Shown here one piece after another: positions 15,818 through 24,098 of a DNA stretch of 64,000 bases. The stretch lies in the NCBI RefSeq assembly GCF_900099905.1, contig NZ_FNEE01000003.1, positions 124,001 to 188,000 on the forward strand, in the 5' to 3' direction. Below the pieces are notes generated by a model, which had not been told where the DNA came from, ran no database searches, and saw only the letters and a list, made by a program, of their open reading frames with translations. The DNA is from Mesorhizobium muleiense. Lineage in GTDB: Bacteria > Pseudomonadota > Alphaproteobacteria > Rhizobiales > Rhizobiaceae. Each line of letters opens with the position of its first letter. The stretch's first letter is position 1. A program made the translations under genes and the position numbers.

Positions 15818-17241
15818 CTTGCGCGGCGCCTCAGATGGTTGATCAGGTCGATGCGGGTTATCAGGCCGATGAACTCGTCGCCGTCGAAGACGATGGCGAC
15901 CTCGTTGCGGTCGAACACCGGCAGCAGCGCGTCCAGCGTCTGGCTGGCCTGCAGCGTGTGCAGATTGGAAGTCATCGCCGTGCGAACCGGGGCCTTGAAA
16001 CGGTCCCAGCGGCTGTCATAGGGGCCTTCGACGTGGGCGAGGATATCGCTTTCGTCGACGATGCCGACCAGCTTGCCGTCGTCCAGCACCGGCAGCTGCG
16101 AGACATCCGAACGGCGCATGCGGCCATAGGCGTTGAGCAGGCTTTCGTCCGGGCCGACAGACACGATGTCGCCGGTGCGGTGCGTGCGCATCACCAGGTC
16201 GCGCAGATCGCCATGCTGCTCGTGCTCGGCGAGGCCCTGCTCGATCAGCCAGAAATCGTCGAACACTTTCGACAGATATTTGTTGCCGCTGTCGCAGACG
16301 AAGGTGACGACCCGCTTCGGCACGGTCTGCTCGCGGCAATAGCGCAGCGCTGTCGAAAGCAGCGTGCCGGACGACGAGCCGGCGAGAATGCCCTCCTTGG
16401 AAAGCAGGTCGCGCACCGCCAGCATGCTCTGCTTGTCGGTGATCGAGTAGGCCTTCTTGACCAGTGACAGATCGGCATTGGGCGGGACGAAATCCTCGCC
16501 GATGCCCTCCACCGTCCAGCTGCCGGCCTCTTGCATCTTGCCGGTCTTGATCAGGGGCGCCAGCACCGAACCGACCGGATCGGCGAGGATCATCTCGGTT
16601 TTCGGCGAGATTTTTGCGAAATAGCGGCCAAGCCCGGTCAGCGTGCCGCCCGAGCCGACGCCGACGACCACTGCATCGACGTCACCGTCGAGTTGCGAAT
16701 AGATCTCCGGACCGGTCGTGGTTTCATGGGCGTCCGGATTGGCCGGATTGGCGAACTGGTTGGCATAGAAGGCGCCGGGCAGTTCGGCGGCGATCCTTTC
16801 GGCCATGTCCTGATAATATTCGGCGTGGCCCTTGCCGACATCGGAACGGGTCATGCGCACTTCGGCGCCGAGCGCCCGCAGATGCTGGATCTTTTCGCGC
16901 GACATCTTGTCGGGCACGACCAGGACGATGCGATAGCCCTTGGGGATGCCGACCTGGGCGAGGCCAAGGCCGGTGTTGCCGGCGGTCGCCTCGACAATGG
17001 TGCCGCCGCGCCTCAGCTTGCCCTGTTTTTCGGCGTCGGCGATCATCGACAGCGCAATGCGGTCCTTGATCGAGCCGCCGGGGTTCTGGCTTTCGAGCTT
17101 GATGAACAGCCGGCACTTGCCGATGTCGAATTTGGTCAGCTCGACAACCGGCGTTTGCCCGATCAGGTCGAGAACCGATGCATAGGGCGGACGCAGGCGG
17201 GACATTGCCCTGTCCGGGAGGGCGATCTTGTGCACGCTCAT
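15814..17241 (-). CDS. Cystathionine beta-synthase with C-terminal CBS domain pair
   Basis: A 475-aa enzyme condensing homocysteine and serine. The catalytic core has Lys59 in GGSIKDR, EATAGNTGLGLAQ and GSGGTLTGLGRYF. Residues from about 350 to the end form two CBS domains (MRRSDVSQLPVLDDGKLVGI and RNEVAIVFDGDEFIGLI) that usually bind S-adenosylmethionine or nucleotides and regulate the core. The gene overlaps the downstream gamma-lyase gene and follows the FAD protein by 180 nt. Met13 (MSRLRPPY) is an alternative start. Confidence 0.88.
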   Translation of the reverse strand: MSVHKIALPDRAMSRLRPPYASVLDLIGQTPVVELTKFDIGKCRLFIKLESQNPGGSIKDRIALSMIADAEKQGKLRRGGTIVEATAGNTGLGLAQVGIPKGYRIVLVVPDKMSREKIQHLRALGAEVRMTRSDVGKGHAEYYQDMAERIAAELPGAFYANQFANPANPDAHETTTGPEIYSQLDGDVDAVVVGVGSGGTLTGLGRYFAKISPKTEMILADPVGSVLAPLIKTGKMQEAGSWTVEGIGEDFVPPNADLSLVKKAYSITDKQSMLAVRDLLSKEGILAGSSSGTLLSTALRYCREQTVPKRVVTFVCDSGNKYLSKVFDDFWLIEQGLAEHEQHGDLRDLVMRTHRTGDIVSVGPDESLLNAYGRMRRSDVSQLPVLDDGKLVGIVDESDILAHVEGPYDSRWDRFKAPVRTAMTSNLHTLQASQTLDALLPVFDRNEVAIVFDGDEFIGLITRIDLINHLRRRAR

Positions 17242-17421
17242 GCTGATGCTCCATGGTCAAGCGACCGCCTTGGGCAGGCTGTCAGCCTATCTTCTTTTCC
17301 AGCCGTTTGCAGTCTGAAAGAAGATAGATCGTGCCAATCCATTGGCCAGACGGGGAATGGGATTCCGGTGGGGCCTCCGTCACGCCAATCACGATAAGGT
17401 CGCGGGACAGGAGCGCCGACC

Positions 17422-18771
17422 TCACCCCAGCAACCGCTTCCCCAGCCTTGCACATTGCACGCGAATATCCGGTATGGCGTCGATCTCGAAGAAGGTGCCG
17501 CGGGTCAGTGGTCCGACCGCCAGGATCTTGGCCGAGACGGTGCCGTCGCTGGCGATGACCTCGCAATTGTCCGATACGTCGAGGCCAAGGCGCAGCGGAT
17601 CCGGCCGGGCCAGCCCGCGGTCGACCAGCGACCGCACCACGCTGTTCGACGTTGTCGAGATGTCCCTGGCGATGCCGGTGCAATCGTAGATGCGGGCGAC
17701 GTCGAACGTCTCGATGTTTTGCGTGTGGCGCGACTGGACCTGCACGCTGAATTCGTCGCCCGCCGTGATGCCGACGACGCGCCCGGCGACAAGCCGGATG
17801 CGGCCCGACTGCACCGCCTTGGTGACACGGGCATAGACTTCCGGCGCCATGCGATGGCGGTGGATGTCCCACCACGCCTTGGTGTGCTCGACAAAGCGGC
17901 GCTTGGCCGAAGACGGCCAGTTCTGCCAGATCTTCTGGTTGAACGGCCTGAGACCGTCGACGACGTCGCGCCAGTCGGTGCCGGCCTTCTGGTTTTCCCG
18001 GATCAGGTCGCGAAACCAGCCGACGAAATAGGAGAGCTGGGTGCCGAGCGGAATGTCGGCGACGTCGAGCTTGATCGGATTGCCCTTGCGATGCGGCGAA
18101 GGCAGCAGGCCGCGCCGTGACACCGCAATAATCTCGCCGCGATGGCCGCGTTGTTCGAGCGACAGGAAGGCATCGACCATGCTCAACCCCGTGCCCAGCA
18201 CCAGGACCCGGGCTTTCCCGTCGAGCCCGGTGTCGGCCTCCGATCCCATCCTGATCGCATGGCCGTGGCCGGCACCTGGCTCCTCGTCATGTCCGGTCGC
18301 CAGCACGGCAAGGTGGGCGACGACGCTGGTACCGTTGGCCAGCGCCACCTCGACCCCGGACCCGGTCGGCGAGATCGACAGGCTCTCCTCGCGGATCAGG
18401 CGAAGACGCCCCGTCTCGCGGGCCTCGAGCTCGTCCAGCAGTTCCTTCAGATAGCGGGCGTAGACGCTGCGCGGTGCGTAGACCGGCGCCTGCTCTGGCG
18501 TTGCCAGGCCGCGCTCAAGCAGCCAGCGCCAGAAATTGCCGGGGTCGTCGGCATGGGCGCTCATGCCGGCCGCGCTGACATTCAGCACATGCGCCGACAG
18601 CAGCGTGGAATAGGCGATGCCCTGGCCGAAATGCGGGCGCTTTTCAATCAGCGTGACACGCAGATCGGGATTGGGCGACTTCAACAGATGCGCGGCAAGG
18701 ACGACGCCGCTGGCGCCGCCGCCGACGATAATGATCGAACTTGGGACAATCGAATTTGCGCGGCCGGTCAT
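17422..18771 (-). CDS. FAD/NAD(P)-binding protein (COG4529 type)
   Basis: A 449-aa flavoprotein. The N-terminal dinucleotide-binding site is [37 protein letters not shown] is characteristic of the COG4529 group, and a second glycine-rich site is [18 protein letters not shown]. The group is annotated as FAD-dependent oxidoreductase of unclear substrate. It lies 37 nt after the Rrf2 regulator and upstream of the transsulfuration pair, so a role in sulfur metabolism or redox is suggested by context only. Confidence 0.75.
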   Translation of the reverse strand: MTGRANSIVPSSIIIVGGGASGVVLAAHLLKSPNPDLRVTLIEKRPHFGQGIAYSTLLSAHVLNVSAAGMSAHADDPGNFWRWLLERGLATPEQAPVYAPRSVYARYLKELLDELEARETGRLRLIREESLSISPTGSGVEVALANGTSVVAHLAVLATGHDEEPGAGHGHAIRMGSEADTGLDGKARVLVLGTGLSMVDAFLSLEQRGHRGEIIAVSRRGLLPSPHRKGNPIKLDVADIPLGTQLSYFVGWFRDLIRENQKAGTDWRDVVDGLRPFNQKIWQNWPSSAKRRFVEHTKAWWDIHRHRMAPEVYARVTKAVQSGRIRLVAGRVVGITAGDEFSVQVQSRHTQNIETFDVARIYDCTGIARDISTTSNSVVRSLVDRGLARPDPLRLGLDVSDNCEVIASDGTVSAKILAVGPLTRGTFFEIDAIPDIRVQCARLGKRLLG

Positions 18772-18808
18772 GCGCGCACCAATTGCCTGAGGAGCCGTCC
18801 GTTCCGGC

Positions 18809-19261
18809 TCAGGCCTGGATTTTCAACGCAGCCGAAAGGTCGTCGTCGCCGGCGATATCGCGCATCTCGGCGAGGCTGCGCTGATCCAGCACCTCGGCGA
18901 TCGCTTGCCGGACCTCCAGCATCAGATGTCGGACTTGGCATGTCGCCTCGTTGCAGTCTTCACAGCGCTGATACCGGGTGCGGCTGGCGCAGGGAATTGG
19001 GGCAAGCGGCCCGTCGAGCACGCGCACGACGTGGCCGATCTTGATTTCATCCGCCGGCCGCGCCAGGCGGTAACCGCCCTCCTTGCCCTTGCGGCTCTGG
19101 ACAAAACCGGCATTGCGCAGTTCGCCGAGGATGGCGTCGAGAAATTTCTTCGGGATGTTGTTTCCGGCGGCGATATCGCCGACGAAGGCGAGCTGACCAA
19201 CCGGCAGCCGCGCCAGATGGACGAGCGCCTTGAGGCCGTACTTGCCCTTTTTTGTGAGCAT
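18809..19261 (-). CDS. Rrf2-family transcriptional regulator with possible iron-sulfur cluster
   Basis: A 150-aa DNA-binding protein. The winged helix runs through residues 1-66 (MLTKKGKYGLKALVHLA, IPKKFLDAILGELRNAGFV and GKEGGYRL). Four cysteines at 91, 100, 103 and 108 (CEDCNEATC) are spaced like the cluster ligands of IscR and RirA, though not identically. The family senses iron-sulfur status, iron, nitric oxide or cysteine supply. Placement at the head of the FAD-protein and transsulfuration genes suggests it controls sulfur-amino-acid synthesis, comparable in role to CymR. A small upstream ORF lies 153 nt before its start. Confidence 0.85.
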   Translation of the reverse strand: MLTKKGKYGLKALVHLARLPVGQLAFVGDIAAGNNIPKKFLDAILGELRNAGFVQSRKGKEGGYRLARPADEIKIGHVVRVLDGPLAPIPCASRTRYQRCEDCNEATCQVRHLMLEVRQAIAEVLDQRSLAEMRDIAGDDDLSAALKIQA

Positions 19262-19413
19262 AGACCGAACGTTTCTCTGTCATGCGATGGCGAAGGGCCA
19301 CCGGTTGCGAATCGCCTGGCGTGCGTCCCCACCGCGTCCGCGTCCAGGCTTTCAAGACACATAAATTCTAGTGACATGATATACAAGACGGCACCATTGA
19401 TTTTGTTTGATTT

Positions 19414-19533
19414 TCAAGCCGCTGCGACGACTTGCCGGACGTTCTTTCCTCCTGAAGCCGCGAGGCACGACAATGGCGACAGCCGGCGCTCGGCACTCAT
19501 GCGGGTGATCGCCGCGATATGGACATCACTCAT
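19414..19533 (-). CDS. Putative 39-aa upstream ORF (leader-like) before the Rrf2 gene
   Basis: The ORF starts with ATG at 19533, preceded by GGAGAACG, and ends in TGA at 19414. It encodes MSDVHIAAITRMSAERRLSP followed by LSCLAASGGKNVRQVVAAA. It is Arg- and Ser-rich with one Cys and no membrane segment. It reads in the same direction as the Rrf2 regulator. The position, the good ribosome binding site and the small size suggest a leader peptide or small protein. No family is recognised, and translation is not demonstrated. The rest of 19262-19718 shows no other gene. Confidence 0.4.
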   Translation of the reverse strand: MSDVHIAAITRMSAERRLSPLSCLAASGGKNVRQVVAAA

Positions 19534-19718
19534 CGTTCTCCAATTCCTGTAATGTCGATAAGACTACTATACTTAGCCGCGATACAGGAACCGGTTTTCA
19601 AATCGTCGGCCATTCGCAGCATTCATTTGCCGAAGCTGCGCGCAAAACAGGAAATGCGTGTTTGCGGCGGGCCGCGCATTCGCTGATCGACCGAAACGCC
19701 GCCAGGGCCGTTCGAGTG

Positions 19719-19904
19719 TCAGGGGAGCGAACGGTTCGCCCACACCAGGCCGCCCAGGCCAACCAGCGCGGTGACGATGCCGATATAGAGCCATTGCGAC
19801 TGGCCGGTCATGAAGCTGCCGCCGACGAGGCCGATGCCCTGCAGCGACCACAGCGCACCGATGGCGAGCACAATCAGCGCCAGCAGATTTTTGATCAATC
19901 TCAT
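19719..19904 (-). CDS. Small two-helix membrane protein
   Basis: A 61-aa protein with two hydrophobic segments (LLALIVLAIGALWSLQGIGL and LYIGIVTALVGLGGLVWA) separated by a short loop GGSFMTGQSQ. The ATG at 19904 follows AAGGAATTCCGACG. It resembles the small uncharacterised inner-membrane proteins common in rhizobia. It diverges from the RlpA-like gene. Function unknown. Confidence 0.65.
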   Translation of the reverse strand: MRLIKNLLALIVLAIGALWSLQGIGLVGGSFMTGQSQWLYIGIVTALVGLGGLVWANRSLP

Positions 19905-20210
19905 CGTCGGAATTCCTTTCCCAAGTCGATCGCCAATTCCGCTATGACCGCGATGGCAAGGCGAAAGGAAGCGACCCGATCGCTGTCACATCTACTTGCA
20001 TAATAAAGCCGGGGTCTTGCCGGAAAAGCCCCGGTGCTGGTGCGAAGACCACCAGACATACATCGGCGCAATCCCGACATTCCATGACAGACTGTTTCGC
20101 GCCGACTCCAAACGTGTACTATTGTCATGGAACCGCCAGACGACTGCCGCATTTGGTGCCACATTCCATCCGTAACGGCCGGGTCTGTCAAACGGAGCCC
20201 CTTGCCGCAG
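19905..20210. other. Divergent intergenic region without a visible gene
   Basis: About 306 nt between the small membrane protein and the RlpA-like gene. Long open stretches here on the minus strand look like random high-GC reading frames and lack ribosome binding sites. It must hold both divergent promoters; no clear -35/-10 pair could be fixed. Confidence 0.4.
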
Positions 20211-20570
20211 ATGAAGAAACCCAACCGGACCGCGCTTGCCGCGGCGGCGATAGCGGCTGGCCTGATGGTCGGCGCATCCACCTCCCCTGCCGCCGCACAA
20301 TGCGGCCGCGCCTCCTGGTACGCGCTGACCTCGAAGACCGCTTCCGGCGAGCGGATGAACCCGTCGGCGCTGACCGCCGCGCACCGCACCTTGCCGTTTG
20401 GCACCAGGCTGAAGGTCACCAACCGCAAAAACGGCCGCAGCGTCGTCGTGCGCATCAACGACCGCGGCCCGTTTATCAAGGGTCGCGTGATCGACCTGTC
20501 GAAGGGCGCCGCGGGGCGGCTCGGCTTCATCAGCTCAGGCCATGCTGCTGTGTGCACCGACCGCGTGTGA
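20211..20570 (+). CDS. RlpA-like double-psi beta-barrel protein
   Basis: A 119-aa exported protein. A signal peptide ([20 protein letters not shown] and onward) ends near AAA-QC. The mature part is an RlpA-type domain: [16 protein letters not shown], then [11 protein letters not shown] and the hallmark INDRGPF with Asp and His neighbours. RlpA proteins are septal ring lytic transglycosylases or related peptidoglycan-binding factors. This copy is short and lacks the C-terminal SPOR domain, so it is a minimal form. ATG 20211 was chosen because it begins the signal peptide. Confidence 0.82.
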   Translation: MKKPNRTALAAAAIAAGLMVGASTSPAAAQCGRASWYALTSKTASGERMNPSALTAAHRTLPFGTRLKVTNRKNGRSVVVRINDRGPFIKGRVIDLSKGAAGRLGFISSGHAAVCTDRV

Positions 20571-20572
20571 AT

Positions 20573-20616
20573 GGCCGCGCCGCTTCGCGGCCAGGCGGAT
20601 GAGGGCAGCGCAAACC
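20573..20616. repeat. Hairpin and decayed family B end
   Basis: GGCCGCG (20573-20579) pairs with CGCGGCC (20586-20592) directly behind the RlpA-like stop codon. It is followed by GGATGAGGGCAGCGCAAACC (20597-20616), which matches one end of family B. The partner end is missing, so this looks like a remnant. The hairpin could still help end transcription, although no T-run follows. Confidence 0.55.
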
Positions 20617-20833
20617 TGAAGCGATTGCCCTTGCTCTCTCCGGCACTTTCGCAGTTGCACAATAAGCCGGCTGCCGCCGTTCAAAACCGATTTTCAACGC
20701 CTTAGACAAAAGTATAAGCATAAATCAATTCAATTGACGTATTGCATCGCAGCAGTTTGTTGTTAACCTTTGCGCGAGAGATTCAAGGCTCGGCACTGCT
20801 GTCGTCCCTTCGGTCGCAGCAGCGGGGTTCTCG

Positions 20834-22111
20834 ATGTTCTACCAGCTCTACGAATTGAACCACGCCGCCGTGCAGCCGGCCCGCGTCTATGCCGATGCGG
20901 TGCGGATGTTCTACACCAATCCGCTCAATCCGTTTGCGCACACCTCTTGGGGCCGCTCGGTCGCGGCGACGGCCGAATTGTTCGAGCGCACGACGCGCCG
21001 CTACAGCAAGCCGCAGTTCGGCCTGACCAGGACCGTCGTCGACTGGAAAAGCGTCGATGTCACCGAAAAGACGGTGTGGTCGCGGCCGTTCTGCAATCTG
21101 CTCCGTTTCGAGCGGGCGGTTCCCGCCGGCCGCCGGCCTGATCCGAAGCTGCTGATCGTGGCGCCGATGTCCGGCCACTATGCGACGTTGCTGCGCGGCA
21201 CGGTCGAGGCGATGCTGCCGCATGCCGACGTTCACATCACCGACTGGGTCGACGCCCGCATGGTGCCGCTCAGCGAGGGCAGCTTCGACCTCGACGACTA
21301 TATCGACTACATCGTCGACATGCTGCATGCGCTGGGCCCCGACACCCATGTCATGGCGGTGTGCCAGCCTTCGGTCCCGGTGCTGGCGGCGGTGGCGCTG
21401 ATGGAAACGCGGGGCGACCCGTTCGTTCCCTCGACGATGACGCTGATGGGCGGGCCGATCGACACCCGCCGCAATCCGACCGCGGTCAACCTTCTGGCCG
21501 AGGAAAAGGGCACCGGCTGGTTCCGCGACAACGTCACCATGCAGGCGCCGTGGCCGGTGCCGGGCTTCGGCCGCGAGGTCTATCCCGGCTTCCTGCAGCT
21601 TTCGGGCTTCATGAGCATGAATCTCGACCGCCACATCATCGCCCACAAGGACTTCTTCATGCACCTGGTGAAGCATGACGGCGACAGTGCCGAGAAGCAC
21701 CGCGACTTCTACGACGAATATATGGCGGTGATGGATCTGACAGCGGAGTTCTACCTGCAGACGGTCGACACCGTGTTCGTACGCCATGCTCTGCCCAAGG
21801 GCGAAATGATGCATCGCGGCGTCGCCATCGATCCCGCCGATATCCGCAATGTTGCGCTGTTCACGGTCGAGGGCGAGAACGACGACATTTCCGGCCTCGG
21901 CCAGACCCAGGCCGCGCACGACCTCTGCATCAACATCCCCGCGGACAGGCACGCCCACTACATGCAGCCGGCGGTCGGCCATTACGGCGTCTTCAACGGC
22001 TCGCGCTTCCGCTCCGAAATCGTGCCGCGCATCGTCGACTTCATCACCAGCTATGGCCGCCAGACCCGCGTTGCGGTGAGGCCGAAGCTGGTTCGCACCG
22101 CCAAAAAGTAA
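20834..22111 (+). CDS. phaZ: Intracellular polyhydroxyalkanoate (PHB) depolymerase
   Basis: A 425-aa cytosolic enzyme that degrades stored polyhydroxybutyrate granules. The start MFYQLYELNHAAVQPARVYA and the internal HTSWGRSVAATAELFE are typical of the PhaZ1 family. The nucleophile box is of the cysteine type (MAVCQPSVPVLA) rather than the lipase Gly-Xaa-Ser-Xaa-Gly. GEMMHRGVAIDPADIRNVAL and HYGVFNGSRF complete the catalytic region with the C-terminal His. It is transcribed alone. PHB storage is common in rhizobia. Confidence 0.92.
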   Translation: MFYQLYELNHAAVQPARVYADAVRMFYTNPLNPFAHTSWGRSVAATAELFERTTRRYSKPQFGLTRTVVDWKSVDVTEKTVWSRPFCNLLRFERAVPAGRRPDPKLLIVAPMSGHYATLLRGTVEAMLPHADVHITDWVDARMVPLSEGSFDLDDYIDYIVDMLHALGPDTHVMAVCQPSVPVLAAVALMETRGDPFVPSTMTLMGGPIDTRRNPTAVNLLAEEKGTGWFRDNVTMQAPWPVPGFGREVYPGFLQLSGFMSMNLDRHIIAHKDFFMHLVKHDGDSAEKHRDFYDEYMAVMDLTAEFYLQTVDTVFVRHALPKGEMMHRGVAIDPADIRNVALFTVEGENDDISGLGQTQAAHDLCINIPADRHAHYMQPAVGHYGVFNGSRFRSEIVPRIVDFITSYGRQTRVAVRPKLVRTAKK

Positions 22112-22213
22112 ATATGTCCCGGATGGCAGCCGCCGTTCAAGTCGACCTGTTGCACAATAGCCGCGCTTTCGGCGGCGCGGGTAACCATATCGCAAAACTG
22201 GCCGTTGGTATAA

Positions 22214-22252
22214 TTGACAGGGACTGTAGATCGCCCTTAACGTTTCATTAAC
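22214..22252 (+). promoter_or_regulatory. Promoter with a perfect CtrA box
   Basis: A consensus -35 TTGACA (22214-22219) is followed after 17 nt by TTAACG (22237-22242), a weak -10. That -10 is part of TTAA-N7-TTAAC (22237-22252), an exact match to the full alphaproteobacterial CtrA recognition sequence. It lies 20 nt before the BTLCP gene, so CtrA would contact this promoter directly. Confidence 0.55.
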
Positions 22253-22272
22253 AACAAGGGACGAGGGGGACA

Positions 22273-22890
22273 ATGATTTCCTCACCAATGGCGAGAGGGC
22301 TGCGCGTGTGCGCCCTGTTAGGGCTGGCACTTGCGACAGGCTGGTCTACGGCGGCTTCGGCAGCCGGACCAATGGCAACCGGCGGCCCGACATCGCAGCC
22401 GATCGGCCATTACGATTTCTGCAAGACCAGTCCGGCCGAATGCTCGATCCACCCGGGCAATCTCGCCCCCGCCACCATGACAGGCGCGCTCTGGCGCAAG
22501 ATTCTCAGCGTCAACGCCAGGGTCAACAACGCCGTCAAGCCGATAAGCGACATCGATATTTACGGCAAGGACGAGGTCTGGGCCTACCCCGTCAGGGGCG
22601 TTGGCGACTGTGAGGACTATGTCCTGGAAAAGCGCCGCGAATTGAACCGCTTGGGCGTGTCCTACGCCAATCTTCTGATGACCGTCGTGCGCAAGCCTGA
22701 CGGCGAGGGCCATGCCGTGCTGACCGTGCGCACGAGCAAGGGCGACTACGTCCTCGACAATCTCGACGGAAAGGTCCGCTCATGGGACCGGACCGGCTAC
22801 CGCTTCCTCAAGCGGCAGGCGATCGACAATACCGGTCGCTGGGTGTCGATCCGTGATGGCCAGCCGGTTCTGGTCGGCGCGGTCCAGTAA
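22273..22890 (+). CDS. Transglutaminase-like cysteine proteinase (BTLCP family)
   Basis: A 205-aa exported protein. The signal peptide ends near ASA-AG. The BTLCP catalytic triad is visible: Cys in VGDCEDYVLEKRREL, His in GEGHAVLTVRT and Asp in YVLDNLDG. The family is widespread in proteobacteria, often with surface-adhesin or cyclic-di-GMP systems (LapG is a distant relative), but stand-alone alphaproteobacterial members have no settled role. It follows a promoter with a CtrA box, which would link its expression to the cell cycle. Confidence 0.85.
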   Translation: MISSPMARGLRVCALLGLALATGWSTAASAAGPMATGGPTSQPIGHYDFCKTSPAECSIHPGNLAPATMTGALWRKILSVNARVNNAVKPISDIDIYGKDEVWAYPVRGVGDCEDYVLEKRRELNRLGVSYANLLMTVVRKPDGEGHAVLTVRTSKGDYVLDNLDGKVRSWDRTGYRFLKRQAIDNTGRWVSIRDGQPVLVGAVQ

Positions 22891-22946
22891 GGTTTTTGCA
22901 AGCGACCACTGGATCGCTGCGTTTCGCGTTACCTGTTCCAGGCGTT

Positions 22947-23117
22947 TGCGCTGCCCCTCACCTGCCTGCCGGTATCCTCTCCCCGTATAGGGACGGGGAG
23001 AGGGGTGCTGTCATTGACGATTTCGCCAATCGCCGGCGTTGCAGGCCACGTTCGCGATCAGCCGCTTTCTCCCCGTTTACGGGGAGAAATGCCCGGCAGG
23101 GCAATGAGGGGCGGCGC
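22947..23117. repeat. Palindromic element, family B, copy 2
   Basis: The left end GCGCTGCCCCTCACCTGCCT pairs with the right end GCAGGGCAATGAGGGGCGGC. The core GACGATTTCGCCAATCGCCG and GCGTTGCAGG matches the other long family B copies. It lies in a convergent junction between the BTLCP gene and the XRE-type regulator. Confidence 0.9.
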
Positions 23118-23159
23118 CAACATCGACAATTGATCGCCTCCACACGAGTCGGGCAAACC

Positions 23160-23525
23160 CTACGTCCGCCCCAGCGCGGCGCGGATCGATGCGGTGATGC
23201 GGCGAAGCTCCGCCTCGTCTAGTTTTTCGATGTTTTCGGCCAGGACATTGGCAAGCTCGGTGGCGGCGGGGCTGAGGCCCGACGTGTCGAGTTTTACCCG
23301 CGGGTGCGAGGTCTCGGCCAGCCGCGCCAGTTCTTCGGCATCGTCCCAGATGACATTGAAATAGCCGATGATCTTCTGGATCAGCGTCCAGGTCGGCGCG
23401 CCGCGGCGGCCGTGCTCCAGCGCCGACAGATAGGCGGCGCTGACGCCGATCGCCCTGGCCATGGCCTTTTGGCTGACGCCGCGTTCGCTCCGCAGGGCGC
23501 GAAGCTTTTCGCCGAACGGGGTCAC
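23160..23525 (-). CDS. XRE-family helix-turn-helix regulator
   Basis: A 121-aa DNA-binding protein with an N-terminal Cro/CI-type helix-turn-helix (LRALRSERGVSQKAMARAIG and VSAAYLSALEHGRRG, about residues 8-48). A C-terminal helical tail (NIEKLDEAELRRITASIRAA) may dimerise. The start is GTG at 23525. It is 42 nt downstream of the Smr-domain gene and is probably the last gene of the Tim44-like/mltA/smr run. Target genes are unknown. Confidence 0.8.
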   Translation of the reverse strand: MTPFGEKLRALRSERGVSQKAMARAIGVSAAYLSALEHGRRGAPTWTLIQKIIGYFNVIWDDAEELARLAETSHPRVKLDTSGLSPAATELANVLAENIEKLDEAELRRITASIRAALGRT

Positions 23526-23567
23526 AAGTCCATCCTCGTCGGGTGCACCCTCATGCGCGCATCCGCA

Positions 23568-24098
23568 TCAGCGCGTGCGCCGCAGGCGGATATAGAGCGC
23601 GCCCGAGCCGCCATGCTTGCGGGCGGCGTGGTCGTGGCTGGAGACCAGCGGTCTGAATGCGGGTGTCGACAGCCAGGCCGGCACGGCGCGCCGCAAGATG
23701 CCGTCGCCGCCGGACGAGGAGCCCTTGCCGGTGATCACCAGCACATAGCGGATGCCGCCGGCATGCGCCCGGTGCAGGAAGGAGAACAAAAGCGAATAGG
23801 CTTCGTCCTGGCTCAGGCCGTGCAGATCGACGCGGCCTTCGATCGGCAGCCGGCCCTTCGACAGTTTTTCCAGCGTCGGCTCGTCGAGCGCATGCGAAAC
23901 ATGCTGCGTCCTGGCTTTCGTGGCCGCAGCAGGAGCCATCGCCTGGTCACGCAGCGGTGGCTTGGTATCATCAGCGATGTCCGGGCCAATATCCGGGATG
24001 TCGACGGCGGCCTTGCCCTTCAGCGGCTTGGCGGTGCGCGCCACCAGGTTCCACAGGACCCGATCGTCCTCGCTCAGCCTGTCGATGCGCCGGGTCAT
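23568..24098 (-). CDS. Smr/MutS2-domain protein
   Basis: A 176-aa protein. The C-terminal half is a Smr domain: VDLHGLSQDEAYSLLFSFL, then the TGKG motif in VLVITGKGSSS, then a C-terminal block HGGSGALYIRLRR. Smr domains are nucleases acting on DNA or RNA junctions. The N-terminal 70 residues are low-complexity. Its ATG overlaps the mltA stop (TCAT, 24095-24098), so translation is coupled. The mltA-smr order is conserved near the chromosome origin in many Rhizobiales. Confidence 0.85.
   Translation of the reverse strand: MTRRIDRLSEDDRVLWNLVARTAKPLKGKAAVDIPDIGPDIADDTKPPLRDQAMAPAAATKARTQHVSHALDEPTLEKLSKGRLPIEGRVDLHGLSQDEAYSLLFSFLHRAHAGGIRYVLVITGKGSSSGGDGILRRAVPAWLSTPAFRPLVSSHDHAARKHGGSGALYIRLRRTR

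Noticed and set aside
17242..17421. Riboswitch upstream of cystathionine beta-synthase (SAM-II type)
   Set aside because: The 180-nt gap shows no SAM-II or SAM-V pattern that I could match, and no terminator or sequestered ribosome binding site was seen.
19901..20662. A 253-codon minus-strand frame across the RlpA-like gene
   Set aside because: It runs opposite the RlpA-like gene, which has a signal peptide and the NDRGPF motif. The frame also spans the whole divergent gap without a ribosome binding site.
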